Shown here in pieces: positions 49,325 to 58,446 of a stretch of DNA of 64,000 nt. How positions within the stretch are numbered: the stretch's first letter is position 1; each line of letters begins with the position of its first letter. The position numbers and the translations under genes are program-made. Source of the stretch: UBA5794 sp964196275 (GTDB taxonomy: Bacteria; Actinomycetota; Acidimicrobiia; Spongiisociales; UBA5794); the NCBI GenBank assembly GCA_964196275.1, contig CAXMSN010000001.1, positions 1 through 64,000 on the forward strand, given 5' to 3'. The notes under the pieces are model-generated. The model made no database searches. It was not told where the DNA came from and worked only from the letters and a program-made list of their open reading frames with translations.

Positions 49325-50791
49325 ATGTCCAGATTCGCAACATCCTGTGCCCTTGTTGGCGTTTCGCCTCGGCTTGTTCGGGTCGAAACCACTCTGGGCG
49401 GTGGACGTGGCCAGTTCATCATCGTCGGGCTTCCGGACGCCTCGGTGCGCGAGTCTCGCGAGCGTGTGCGCTCGGCGATCAAGGCATCCGGATATAGATT
49501 CCCTCCGGGCAGAGTGGTGGTGAACCTCTCGCCTGCCGATCTACCGAAGGTTGGGTCCTCGTTCGATCTTGCCATCGCACTCAGCATCGTTGAGGCATCC
49601 GAGAAGATCGGTCTTGCATTCGAAGACTTCATCGCGATGGGTGAACTGTCGCTCCACGGCCAGGTGAAGGTGTCCCGAGGCGCGGTTGCAGCGGCGGCAT
49701 CCGCTGCGGAAGGAGCGGCGATGGCGCTCGTCTCGTCCGATACGGTGATGCTGCCCGTGTTCGCCGATCATGCGCGCGGCGTAAAGACGTTGAGACACGC
49801 AGTTGATGTGATCCTCGGGATCGGTTCGTCGGACGATCTGCGACCAGTCACACCGAGTCCAGCGATACACCCTGACCTCTCCGTTGTCCGTGGCCAGTCG
49901 GTCGCCCGGCGAGCTCTGGAGATCGCTGCGGCCGGGGGGCATCACCTCCTCATGGTCGGGCCGCCAGGGGCAGGGAAGTCACTTCTCGCATCCTGTCTGC
50001 CAGGGATCCTTCCCAGCCTGACCGAAGACGCCCAGCGTGAAGTCGGGTTGGTGTCTGCCGCGGGTGGTTCTGATCGCGATGTTGACGTGGCCATGCCGTT
50101 TCGCGCGCCCCACCACTCGATCACTATGGCAGCGCTCGTCGGAGGAGGATCGGGGATTCCGACACCAGGGGAGATCAGCAGAGCACACAGGGGCGTTCTC
50201 TTCCTCGACGAACTCGGAGAGTTTCCTCCAGCGGTCCTCGAGTCGTTGAGGCAGCCGATGGAGACCGGTTCCGTTCTGGTGTCACGCCAAGCAGGCTCGG
50301 TGAGGTTCCCTTCTGACGTCCAGGTTATCGCAGCTTCGAACCCGTGTCCGTGCGGATATCTCGGCGACAGGCTGAAGGGATGCGAGTGCTCCGAGCCACG
50401 GCGTGATCGGTATCGGGCAAGGCTTTCCGGGCCGCTCCTCGACAGGTTCGATCTCAGGCTCACCGTGCACCGGTTGAGGCCTCTTGACATCATCGGCCCG
50501 ATTGGGGAGTCGTCCGAGACGGTTCGTGGCAGGGTGGAGACGGCACGGGATCTTCAATCTGCGCGAGCTGTTCTGAATCGGTCGCTTTCCGCCGAACAGC
50601 TCGTTCCGCTCGAGGAGCCATCCGCCTTGGGTTCCCTGATGATGTCCGAGCCGGCGGCTGAAGGGCTCACAGCCCGCGGGTGGCATCGCATCCGCAGGGT
50701 CGCTCGAACGATCGCCGATCTTGATGGGAGAGACCTGACGACCGACATCCATTTCAAGGAAGCGTTCTCGTTTCGCGGGGAGACGTCGTGA
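49325..50791 (+). CDS. comM: YifB/ComM-family Mg-chelatase-like AAA+ ATPase
   Basis: 488 aa from ATG 49325. An N-terminal Lon-S16-like domain (GGGRGQFIIVGLPDASVRESRERV), Walker A GPPGAGKS, Walker B LFLDELGEF, FPSDVQVIAASNPCPCGYLGD and a C-terminal Mg_chelatase_C region. ComM is a hexameric branch-migration helicase promoting integration during transformation. GTGA overlap with dprA supports a shared function in DNA uptake/recombination. Confidence 0.94.
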   Translation: MSRFATSCALVGVSPRLVRVETTLGGGRGQFIIVGLPDASVRESRERVRSAIKASGYRFPPGRVVVNLSPADLPKVGSSFDLAIALSIVEASEKIGLAFEDFIAMGELSLHGQVKVSRGAVAAAASAAEGAAMALVSSDTVMLPVFADHARGVKTLRHAVDVILGIGSSDDLRPVTPSPAIHPDLSVVRGQSVARRALEIAAAGGHHLLMVGPPGAGKSLLASCLPGILPSLTEDAQREVGLVSAAGGSDRDVDVAMPFRAPHHSITMAALVGGGSGIPTPGEISRAHRGVLFLDELGEFPPAVLESLRQPMETGSVLVSRQAGSVRFPSDVQVIAASNPCPCGYLGDRLKGCECSEPRRDRYRARLSGPLLDRFDLRLTVHRLRPLDIIGPIGESSETVRGRVETARDLQSARAVLNRSLSAEQLVPLEEPSALGSLMMSEPAAEGLTARGWHRIRRVARTIADLDGRDLTTDIHFKEAFSFRGETS

Positions 50792-51645
50792 GCGACGGCG
50801 CACTCAGGCTCGCCTTCGGAGGACTCTCACCGAAGGCCGTAGACAAACACGTCGACCGACACGGCTCCATCGACGCAGCGGTTGCAGCCATCACTCGGGG
50901 GCGAACGAAACTGAGCACGACGGTGTGCGATGAGGTACGCGTAAGCGGCCAGATTCGGACCGAAGAACTTGCCGAGATCGGCGCAACATTCATCGAACCC
51001 TCTGACGCCGGATTTCCTGAGCGGCTCGGCGCATACTCCGACGCCCCGCGCTGGCTGTTCGCAATGGGAACGCCTCCGGATGGTCCGTCGATCGGCATTG
51101 TCGGTTCGCGAGCGTGCACGTCGTACGGTGCAGAACTTGCCGAGAAGTACGGTCGAGCGGCAGCGCAGTCCGGCTGGATAGTGGTGAGCGGTCTCGCGAG
51201 AGGCGTTGACGCTGCAGCTCATAAGGGAGCGCTCGACGTAGGAGGGTTCTGCACAGCGGTCTTCGGGTCGGGTATCGACGTCGTCTATCCGAGATCGAAC
51301 AGCGGACTCCACCGGCGACTGCTCGAGGGGTCAGGTTGTGTGTTGTCCGAGTTCCCTCCAGGGACGAGGCCCGATGCGTGGCGGTTCCCGACGCGGAACC
51401 GAGTGATCGCAGGGTTGTCCGACGTGGTCCTCGTCGTTGAGGCCTCAAAACGAGGTGGCGCACTGATCACAGCGCGCATCGCCCTCGACTATGGCGTGCC
51501 TGTGTATGCCGTGCCTGGCGACATCGACAGACCCACGTCCGCGGGGACCAACCGGCTCATCAGGGATGGCGCTTTCCCCATCTTCGGCCCGGACGATCTC
51601 AGCACCGTGCTGTCCTTGGTGACGCCGCTGATCCGGCCGAGGTGA
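50788..51645 (+). CDS. dprA: DNA-processing protein DprA
   Basis: 285 aa from GTG 50788. The Rossmann-fold signatures GSRACTSYGAELAEKYG, VVSGLARGVDAAAHKGAL, FGSGIDVVYPRSN, SEFPPGTRPDAWRFPTRNRVIAGLSD are complete. DprA loads RecA on incoming single strands. The DML1 winged-helix C-terminal domain of longer homologues seems absent. It follows comM directly. Confidence 0.95.
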   Translation: MSDGALRLAFGGLSPKAVDKHVDRHGSIDAAVAAITRGRTKLSTTVCDEVRVSGQIRTEELAEIGATFIEPSDAGFPERLGAYSDAPRWLFAMGTPPDGPSIGIVGSRACTSYGAELAEKYGRAAAQSGWIVVSGLARGVDAAAHKGALDVGGFCTAVFGSGIDVVYPRSNSGLHRRLLEGSGCVLSEFPPGTRPDAWRFPTRNRVIAGLSDVVLVVEASKRGGALITARIALDYGVPVYAVPGDIDRPTSAGTNRLIRDGAFPIFGPDDLSTVLSLVTPLIRPR

Positions 51646-51713
51646 GTGGAACGAAACTGACGGTCCCGAACGTCAGAGATGTATCAAGAGCAATCACGCG
51701 TGAGGAACACCTG

Positions 51714-51947
51714 ATGATCACCATGTATGGCGCCGACTGGTGCGGCGACTGCCGAAGGGCGAAACGCTATCTGGACCGCAACGCGGTTCCCTACGAATAC
51801 ATCGATGTCGCTGCGGATCCAACCGAGATCGAAACCGTCATCCGATACAACGGTGGCAGGCGAACCATTCCGGTCGTGGTGTTCCCAGACGGCACGCATC
51901 TCACCGAACCGACCGATGCCGATCTCTCAGCGAAGCTTGCAAGCTGA
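51714..51947 (+). CDS. Mycoredoxin/glutaredoxin-like protein
   Basis: 77 aa from ATG 51714, chosen over an in-frame GTG (51642) because GAGGAA lies 6 nt upstream and the length matches mycoredoxin-1. Thioredoxin fold with Cys10-x2-Cys13 (DWCGDC), cis-Pro in TIPVVVFPDGT. Reduces mycothiol-protein disulfides in actinobacteria; here CGDC replaces the usual CGYC/CPYC. Confidence 0.88.
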   Translation: MITMYGADWCGDCRRAKRYLDRNAVPYEYIDVAADPTEIETVIRYNGGRRTIPVVVFPDGTHLTEPTDADLSAKLAS

Positions 51948-51991
51948 CAACAAACATTGACTATGCGTGGTCGTGCCGCCACCATGTGGGC

Positions 51992-52870
51992 ATGGGTGCC
52001 ACCAACATCTCTACATCGATCGACGCATATCTGCAGCGGTGTGCGATCGAACGCGGTCTTTCAACGAATACGCTCGTTGCGTATGAGAGGGACTTGACAG
52101 CCTTCAACGAGTTCTGCGCCCGGTATGGCGTGTCAGGCCTCGACGACATTGACCGAAGGCTCGTGAGACGCTTCATCGCGAACCTCTCCACTCGCGGCTA
52201 CGCATCTCGCTCAGTAGCTCGCAAGGCATCATCGGTACGAGGCTTCCTTGCGGACGCTGCGAATCACGATCTCATCGCTGCCAATCCAGCCGAAGGCGTT
52301 CCGCAGCCAAAGACGCCGGGCACGTTACCGAAGGCGATACCGGCCGGTTCACTCGGCGCGCTGATCGATGCCGTCGACGGTGATGAACCGGTCGATGTAC
52401 GCGACCGGGCGATCCTCGAAATGCTGTACGGAACCGGCGTCAGGGTGTCCGAACTCGCTGCCCTGCGCGTCGCAGATGTGACCGCGGGTGCGTTCTTGGT
52501 GGTCACAGGGAAGGGCAACAAACAGCGTTCGATCCCCATAAGCAATACGGTGACCGATGCTGTGGAGTCGTATCTGGGCTCGCCGCGCGAGCGGTTGCTC
52601 GATGGCCGGATGAGTCCGATGCTGTGGATCGGCGTTCGTGGTGGCGATCTCTCGTCCCGCGGTATCCGCCGTGTTGTACATCACCGCGTCGGATCATTCC
52701 CTCACGCGCTTCGTCATTCGTTCGCTACGCATCTCCTCGAAAATGGGGCAGATCTGCGGTCTGTGCAGGATCTTCTGGGACACTCCGAACTCGCAACGAC
52801 GCAGATATACACTGCGGTCACCCGAAAGCACCTAACAGACACCTACGAGAGAAGCCACCCGCGTGCCTGA
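51992..52870 (+). CDS. xerC: Tyrosine recombinase XerC/XerD type
   Basis: 292 aa from ATG 51992. SAM-like N-terminal domain (YLQRCAIERGLSTNTLVAYERDL), then the catalytic domain with Arg in GTGVRVSEL, His/Arg in HALRHSFATHLL, His in LGHSELATTQ and nucleophile Tyr273. Resolves chromosome dimers at dif with its partner. No phage or integron genes nearby; position between dprA and whiG is the housekeeping one. XerC versus XerD is not decided. Confidence 0.9.
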   Translation: MGATNISTSIDAYLQRCAIERGLSTNTLVAYERDLTAFNEFCARYGVSGLDDIDRRLVRRFIANLSTRGYASRSVARKASSVRGFLADAANHDLIAANPAEGVPQPKTPGTLPKAIPAGSLGALIDAVDGDEPVDVRDRAILEMLYGTGVRVSELAALRVADVTAGAFLVVTGKGNKQRSIPISNTVTDAVESYLGSPRERLLDGRMSPMLWIGVRGGDLSSRGIRRVVHHRVGSFPHALRHSFATHLLENGADLRSVQDLLGHSELATTQIYTAVTRKHLTDTYERSHPRA

Positions 52871-53636
52871 CCCCCAGGAACAGGAACTGAAAGACCTCTG
52901 GACCGAGTTCAAGTCATCTGGTGATGAGCGCGCTCGCGAGGGGCTCATCCTTCACTACTCGCCGCTCGTCAAGTTCGTAGCCGGAAGGGTCGGTGCGGGG
53001 CTTCCGAAGAACGTCGACCATTCCGATCTCGTGTCGTACGGCACGTTCGGTCTCATCGACGCTGTCGATAAGTTCGAGCCTGAACGTGGTTTCAAGTTCG
53101 AGACCTATGCCGTCAACCGAATCAAAGGTGCCATCCTCGACGAACTGCGTGCGCTCGACTGGGTGCCCCGATCGGTTCGCTCAAGGGCAAGAGAGATCCA
53201 GCGAACCATGGCGGAACTGAACCACACGCTCCAGCGGACGCCGACCGAAGAGGAAGTCGCGGAGTCGATGGAAGTGCCACTCGACACGCTGCGGGGCCAC
53301 CTCGGCGAGATCGCCAATCTCGGTTTCGTCGCGCTCGATGAACTGCTGAACCCATCAGAGAACGCGTCGGGCTCGATGACCGATGTCCTTCCGGACTCCG
53401 GCGCCATAGACCCGTCGGGAAGTTTCGAGAAGGAGGAGACCAGATACATGCTGGCCGACTCCATCAACAGGCTTCCAGACCGCGAGCGTCTCGTCCTCAC
53501 GTTGTACTACTACGAGGGCCTCACGCTCGCAGAGATCGGCGGCGTCCTCAACGTCACCGAGTCACGCATCTGTCAGATCCATACCAAAGCAGTGATGAGC
53601 CTCCGCAACCGCTTCATAGAACCAGCGTTCAAATAG
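52863..53636 (+). CDS. whiG: RNA polymerase sigma factor WhiG/FliA family
   Basis: 257 aa from GTG 52863. Region 2 (HYSPLVKFVAGRV, DLVSYGTFGLIDAVDKFEPERGFKFETYA), region 3 (PRSVRSRAREIQR) and region 4 (LPDRERLVLTLYYYEGLTLAEIGGVLNVTESRICQIH in parts) of group 3 sigma-28 type factors. In Streptomyces WhiG starts sporulation; in others the family controls motility. Overlaps xerC by 8 nt. No flagellar genes in the window. Confidence 0.92.
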   Translation: MPDPQEQELKDLWTEFKSSGDERAREGLILHYSPLVKFVAGRVGAGLPKNVDHSDLVSYGTFGLIDAVDKFEPERGFKFETYAVNRIKGAILDELRALDWVPRSVRSRAREIQRTMAELNHTLQRTPTEEEVAESMEVPLDTLRGHLGEIANLGFVALDELLNPSENASGSMTDVLPDSGAIDPSGSFEKEETRYMLADSINRLPDRERLVLTLYYYEGLTLAEIGGVLNVTESRICQIHTKAVMSLRNRFIEPAFK

Positions 53637-53657
53637 TCGCTCGCTTTGCTCGCCCCA

Positions 53658-53692
53658 GTAGTACGTATTAGGTACTACGTAGTCCCGTATCC
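53658..53692 (+). repeat. Heptanucleotide array (GTAnnAC to GTAGTCC)
   Basis: GTAGTAC, GTATTAG, GTACTAC, GTAGTCC, CGTATCC. The GC core TCGCTCGCTTTGCTCGCC follows the whiG stop at 53637. It lies between whiG and rpsB. Confidence 0.8.
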
Positions 53693-53776
53693 GTTATCTC
53701 CTCTGCCCGCCATATCCTCTCAGCATCAAACACGATCATCGCAATCCCCGTGTGGTGCGGTCTCCGCTTGGAGAAC

Positions 53777-53822
53777 GTTCGGGGGCTCGAAGGGTGGTCG
53801 GAAGCACAACCCGAACAAGGAG
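53777..53822 (+). promoter_or_regulatory. rpsB leader hairpin abutting the ribosome-binding site
   Basis: GTTCGGG (53777-53783) pairs with CCCGAAC (53810-53816); AAGGAG (53817-53822) begins at the next base, 8 nt before the ATG. Ribosomal protein S2 represses its own mRNA in other bacteria; an analogous S2-binding leader is plausible. Confidence 0.45.
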
Positions 53823-53830
53823 AAAACACT

Positions 53831-54565
53831 ATGGCTGTCATTGCCATGCGCGAGCTGCTTGAAGCTGGCGTCCACTTTGGTCATCAGACCTCCCGGTGGA
53901 ATCCCAAGATGCGTCCGTTTATTTTCTCGGAACGCAACGGGATCCACATCCTCGACCTCCGGCAGACCCTCGAGGCTGCGGAGCAGGCATACGTGATCGC
54001 CCGTGACATCACGATCAAGGGCGGCACCGTACTCTTCGTTGGAACGAAGAAGCAGGGTCAGGCTGCGATCGAAGAAGCTGCGAAGCGCGCTGACATGCCG
54101 TACGTCAACCACCGTTGGCTCGGCGGAATGCTCACCAACTTCCAGACGATCCACAAGCGGATTCTCTACATGCGTGAGCTTGAGCAGATGGAATCCTCAG
54201 GCGAGATGGAGGGCCTCCCGAAGAAGGAGCGCATTCGTCTCCGCAGAGAGCTCGTGAAGCTCCAGGCGATTCTCGGCGGTGTCCGTGATCTCCTGCGTCC
54301 CCCGGACGCCGTGTTCATCATCGACATCAACCAGGAGCACATCGCGGTTGCCGAAGCCAAGCGTCTCGGTATCCCGCTTATCGCCCTCGTTGACACGAAC
54401 TGTGACCCCGACCCGGTAGACCTCGTCATTCCTGGAAACGACGACGCCATCCGCGCCGCACATCTGATCGCCGGCGTCGTAGCCGACGGATGCATCGCTG
54501 GTGCGGAGATCGCGAACGCCAAGCGCAAGGACGCACCGCAGGTTGACACAGAAGTGAAGGAGTAG
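53831..54565 (+). CDS. rpsB: 30S ribosomal protein S2
   Basis: 244 aa from ATG 53831. MRELLEAGVHFGHQTSRWNPKM, RNGIHILDLRQTL, GTKKQGQAAIEEAA, YVNHRWLGGMLTNF and DTNCDPDPVDLVIPGNDDA are conserved S2 blocks. Binds late to the 30S platform with S1/S21 sites. Two nucleotides separate it from tsf; the rpsB-tsf-pyrH-frr operon is universal. Confidence 0.96.
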   Translation: MAVIAMRELLEAGVHFGHQTSRWNPKMRPFIFSERNGIHILDLRQTLEAAEQAYVIARDITIKGGTVLFVGTKKQGQAAIEEAAKRADMPYVNHRWLGGMLTNFQTIHKRILYMRELEQMESSGEMEGLPKKERIRLRRELVKLQAILGGVRDLLRPPDAVFIIDINQEHIAVAEAKRLGIPLIALVDTNCDPDPVDLVIPGNDDAIRAAHLIAGVVADGCIAGAEIANAKRKDAPQVDTEVKE

Positions 54566-54567
54566 CG

Positions 54568-55182
54568 ATGGCGGACTTCACGGCGAAGGACGTCCAAGCG
54601 CTTCGTCAAGCCACCGGCGCAGGCATGATGGATGCCAAGAAGGCGCTGACCGAGACCGCTGGCGACATGGAGAAGGCAGCTGACTACCTCCGTGAAACCG
54701 GAGTTGCGTCGGCCGCGAAGCGGTCAGGTCGCGATCAGTCCGAAGGCGTCGTCGGCGTGTACATGCACAGCCAGGCGGGAAGGCCTGTCATCGGTGTCCT
54801 CATCGGCCTCGTCTCGGAGACGGACTTCGTCGCAAAGAACGAGGAGTTCATCGCAGCGGCGAACGACATCGCTATGCACGCGGCCGCTTCGAGGCCCCAG
54901 TGGTTGACGCGGGAAGAGGTTCCTGAGGATGCGTTGGAGAAGGAGAAGGAGCTGATCGCAGCTCAGGCTCGAAACGAAGGCAAACCAGATCAGATCGTCG
55001 AGAAGATCGTCGATGGCCGGATCGGATCCTTCTACAAGGAGAACGTCCTCCTCGATCAGGTCTTCGTGCGGTCAGATAAGTTCGAAGGAACGGTCGGGGA
55101 CATGGTCCAACAACTCGCCTCCCGCATGGGCGAGAACATCTCGGTCGCTTCCATGGCTAGGGTCGCTGTCGGAGAGGGCTGA
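54568..55182 (+). CDS. tsf: Elongation factor Ts
   Basis: 204 aa. UBA-like N-terminus (VQALRQATGAGMMDAKKAL), TDFVAKN in the core, and a short form lacking the second core repeat of the 280-aa E. coli protein, as in many actinobacteria and Gram-positives. Nucleotide exchange factor for EF-Tu. pyrH follows after 4 nt. Confidence 0.95.
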   Translation: MADFTAKDVQALRQATGAGMMDAKKALTETAGDMEKAADYLRETGVASAAKRSGRDQSEGVVGVYMHSQAGRPVIGVLIGLVSETDFVAKNEEFIAAANDIAMHAAASRPQWLTREEVPEDALEKEKELIAAQARNEGKPDQIVEKIVDGRIGSFYKENVLLDQVFVRSDKFEGTVGDMVQQLASRMGENISVASMARVAVGEG

Positions 55183-55186
55183 TCGA

Positions 55187-55909
55187 ATGACGAGGCGTCG
55201 TGTCGTACTGAAACTGTCCGGAGAAGCGTTTGCGGATGCTGAGATCGGATATGGAATCGATCCGACCACCGTCGATGAGATCGCGACAGAGATCGCTGAC
55301 ATCTCTGCCCAAGGGCACGAGATAGCCATCGTGGTCGGTGGTGGCAACATATTCAGAGGCCTCTCTGCCGCAGCCAACAACATGGATCGTGCGAACGCCG
55401 ATTACATGGGCATGCTTGCAACAGTGATCAACGCCCTTGCGATAAGGGATGCCCTCGAACGGGCTGGTGCTGAATGCCGAGTCCAGACCGCCATCAACAT
55501 CCAACAGGTCGCTGAGCCATACATACGACTGAGAGCGATTCGTCACCTGGAGAAGGGTCGGATCGTCGTCTTCGCTGGTGGCACGGGTAACCCGTTCTTC
55601 ACGACGGACACGACAGCCGCCTTGCGAGCTGCCGAGATCGGTGCCGATGCTGTGCTCAAGGCAACGAAGGTCGACGGGATCTACACGTCGGACCCCATGA
55701 TCGATCCTTCCGCCAAGAAGTTCGACGAACTGGACTACATGCGCGCTATCTCTGACAAGCTCGGAGTCATGGATGCCACAGCAATTACGATGTGTATGGA
55801 GAATGATCTACCGATACGGGTGTTCAACATGACAGTTCCAGGCAACATCACCAAGGCGGTCCGAGGCGAAGAGGTCGGAACGCTGGTCACAGCAGGGAGT
55901 TCCCGATGA
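55187..55909 (+). CDS. pyrH: UMP kinase
   Basis: 240 aa from ATG 55187. VVLKLSGEAF, VVGGGNIFRG, GGTGNPFFTTDTTAALRA, KATKVDGIYTSDP are UMP kinase motifs of the amino-acid-kinase fold. Hexameric, regulated by UTP/GTP. Overlaps frr by 4 nt. Confidence 0.96.
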   Translation: MTRRRVVLKLSGEAFADAEIGYGIDPTTVDEIATEIADISAQGHEIAIVVGGGNIFRGLSAAANNMDRANADYMGMLATVINALAIRDALERAGAECRVQTAINIQQVAEPYIRLRAIRHLEKGRIVVFAGGTGNPFFTTDTTAALRAAEIGADAVLKATKVDGIYTSDPMIDPSAKKFDELDYMRAISDKLGVMDATAITMCMENDLPIRVFNMTVPGNITKAVRGEEVGTLVTAGSSR

Positions 55910-56451
55910 TCAACGCTGATCTCGCCGACGCGAACACGAAGATGGACCAAGCCGTTGAGCACACGATTCATGAGTTCTCCGGAGTGCGTACCGGACGTGC
56001 GAACTCGGGTCTTCTCAGCCGCGTCATGGTCGACTACTACGGCACGAAGACGCCTCTTCAGCAGCTCGCCTCGTTCACGGTCCCCGAGGCGCGGATGCTG
56101 ATCGTCCAGCCCTACGACAAGGGAGCGATTGCAGCCATCGAACGTGGCATCCAGGAAGCAGACCTCGGCTTGAATCCGTCGAATGACGGGAACATCATCA
56201 GGCTTGCGTTCCCACAGCTCACTGAGGAGCGTCGTCGCGAACTGATCAAAGTTGTCCGAGGCTTGGCCGAGGAAGGCCGGGTAGCGATCCGAAATGTTCG
56301 ACGCCACTCAAAGGATGCAATCGAGGCGGAGGATGTGTCCGAGGACGACGTTCGGCGGGCGGAGAAGGAACTCCAGGAACTCACCGACAAGCACACCGCC
56401 AGCATCGATGACGCCCTTCACCGCAAGGAAGAAGAGTTGCTAGAGGTCTGA
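55906..56451 (+). CDS. frr: Ribosome recycling factor
   Basis: 181 aa. VRTGRANSGLLSRVMVDYYG, LNPSNDGNIIRLAFPQLTEERR and VRRHSKDAIE are diagnostic. Splits post-termination ribosomes with EF-G. ATGA overlap with pyrH. cdsA follows after 81 nt. Confidence 0.96.
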   Translation: MINADLADANTKMDQAVEHTIHEFSGVRTGRANSGLLSRVMVDYYGTKTPLQQLASFTVPEARMLIVQPYDKGAIAAIERGIQEADLGLNPSNDGNIIRLAFPQLTEERRRELIKVVRGLAEEGRVAIRNVRRHSKDAIEAEDVSEDDVRRAEKELQELTDKHTASIDDALHRKEEELLEV

Positions 56452-56532
56452 TGGCGGATGTGCCGTCGAGCGAACCGAGCAACGGTGCGTGGTTACGCAC
56501 TCTGATCCCTGATTCCGGTACCGTGGAGCGAT

Positions 56533-58446
56533 ATGCCAGATGATCCCCGCAACGACACCGAGTCCGGTGGCTTCGACGATTGGTTGTCCGAAGCGCCTGG
56601 CAAGGTCACCGACCCGTATGCCGAATCTGAGCTTGACGGACAAGATTCCGAAAATGACGAGTCTCAGTCGTCTGTCGACGATCCCGTCCTCGAGGAAGAA
56701 GCCGGGGACGACACCGAGCCGGAGTCTTCGGTCGACGATCCAGACCTCGATGAGGAGGCCAGTGACGATGCCGAGTCGGAACACCCCGTCGCTGACGATG
56801 ATGAGACGGCCGAGGCTGTACCCGACGCCGAGCCCCCGACACCTGTGGGTCCAGAAGTCGATCTGAACAGCGACAGCGACGAGGACGATGACACGGACGA
56901 GGACCCCGTCACCAGTGTCGACGATGAGCGATCGGAGGAACAGGACGATACCGACGACACCGGAGAGATCCCCATAGTCGAATCCGTCGAAAACGAACCA
57001 GCCGATCTCGCTCCAGAAGAGTTCCACGCCGAACCACTGGTCGAGTTCGAAGCCTTCGACGGCGGAGACGAAGCGGACACGGGCGAACTCGAGATCGTCG
57101 CCCCCGCGCCCTTCGGTGAGATCGATTCTGGTCAGCAAGAGGCGACCCTCGTGTACGACGGGGCAGTCGAGTCGGATTCGTCCGTGCTTCCGGATGAATC
57201 TTCGGACGAGGACGAGTTGCAAGAGGATGACACATCCGAAGTGCCGATCGTTGCATGGTTCCCCGAATCGACCGATGAGGACGTCTCGCAAAGTGACGAC
57301 TTCGATCCGCTTGAGGACACCGGAGAAGCAGTCTTCGTTTCCGGTGAAGGCGCAAGTATCGCCGCAGCTGCTGCTGGATTCGGTGATCTTTGGGACGATG
57401 ACTCAGTCGACGACTCATCCACCAACGACTCTCCGCAGGATGACGACGTCGAGGAGTTCACGCTCGGAGAAGGCGATCTGTTGCTAGGAGCAACTCAGGA
57501 GCACGTCGATCTTGCCGCCGCGATCGCCGCCGCTGAGAACGAGGACACCGAGCAGGTGGCGCTCGTCGCCGAGATTCCCGGGCTCGAAACGTCGGTTGTG
57601 GGCTTCGAAGATGTGGTTGAGGCTGAGGGCCACCGCCGCGTCAGGGCGAGAGCGTCGGGAGACCTCATCGCTCGCGTCATCACCGGCATCGTTCTCGTCC
57701 TTGCGCTCGGGGCATCTCTCATCTGGCGCCCCGCTCTTGTCGTATTCGCCATAGCGGTGTTCGTTTTGGGAGCCGGCGAGTTCTACACGGCGCTCGTGCG
57801 CACAGACCGAAAGCCGATCGCCCTGTTCGGCTTCATCGGAATCATCGGTGCGAGCGTCGGCGCCTTCTTCTGGAGTGCAGTCGCGATTCCCATGGCCTTC
57901 GTGCTGGCAACCATCCTGTTGCTGCTCTTCTACGCTGTGGTACCTGGCAAGTCGGACCCGATGGGCAATCTCGCTCTGACCACAACTGTCATGGTGTGGG
58001 CAGGTCTTGGCTCGTTTGCGATGCTCATCGCTCGCTCGGATGACTATCAGGTGCTCATCCTTGGGGTGGTTGTCGCCGTCGCGGCCGCTGACATAGCGGC
58101 GTTCTTTGTGGGTCGATCACTTGGACGCACACACTTCGCCCCATGGGTCTCGCCGAAGAAGACGGTTGAGGGACTGGTAGCGGGCATCGTGGTTGCCTTG
58201 GGCGTCGGAGCGATGCTTCACTTCTTCCCTCCCTTCGAACTCACCTCTGGCCTCGCCATAGGCGCAGCTGCAGCGTTTCTGACACCGGTCGGTGACCTCG
58301 CCATGTCCGCTGCCAAGCGATCCTTGGGCCTCAAGGACATGGGCTCAGTCCTTCCTGGCCACGGCGGATTCCTCGATCGTATCGATGGCCTTCTTTTCGT
58401 CATTCCCGTCGCGTGGGCAGTGTTCATCTGGGCTGGCCTCCTCTGA
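56533..58446 (+). CDS. cdsA: Phosphatidate cytidylyltransferase with 370-residue acidic N-terminal region
   Basis: 637 aa. Residues about 378-637 are CdsA: eight or so membrane helices and the signature SAAKRSLGLKDMGSVLPGHGG(FLDR). It makes CDP-diacylglycerol for all phospholipids. Residues 1-375 are disordered and very Asp/Glu-rich, more than doubling the normal size. They contain a near-duplicate SSVDDP.LEEEA.DD (46-60, 65-79) and a recurring DTGEIPIV-like motif at 142, 182, 233 and 262. TACCGT stands 8 nt before the ATG. The extension has no recognisable enzyme domain. Confidence 0.92.
   Translation: MPDDPRNDTESGGFDDWLSEAPGKVTDPYAESELDGQDSENDESQSSVDDPVLEEEAGDDTEPESSVDDPDLDEEASDDAESEHPVADDDETAEAVPDAEPPTPVGPEVDLNSDSDEDDDTDEDPVTSVDDERSEEQDDTDDTGEIPIVESVENEPADLAPEEFHAEPLVEFEAFDGGDEADTGELEIVAPAPFGEIDSGQQEATLVYDGAVESDSSVLPDESSDEDELQEDDTSEVPIVAWFPESTDEDVSQSDDFDPLEDTGEAVFVSGEGASIAAAAAGFGDLWDDDSVDDSSTNDSPQDDDVEEFTLGEGDLLLGATQEHVDLAAAIAAAENEDTEQVALVAEIPGLETSVVGFEDVVEAEGHRRVRARASGDLIARVITGIVLVLALGASLIWRPALVVFAIAVFVLGAGEFYTALVRTDRKPIALFGFIGIIGASVGAFFWSAVAIPMAFVLATILLLLFYAVVPGKSDPMGNLALTTTVMVWAGLGSFAMLIARSDDYQVLILGVVVAVAAADIAAFFVGRSLGRTHFAPWVSPKKTVEGLVAGIVVALGVGAMLHFFPPFELTSGLAIGAAAAFLTPVGDLAMSAAKRSLGLKDMGSVLPGHGGFLDRIDGLLFVIPVAWAVFIWAGLL

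Noticed and set aside
51992..52870. Phage integrase or integron recombinase
   Set aside because: The tyrosine recombinase sits in the conserved dprA-xerC-whiG-rpsB context without att-like repeats or phage genes; it is the housekeeping Xer protein.
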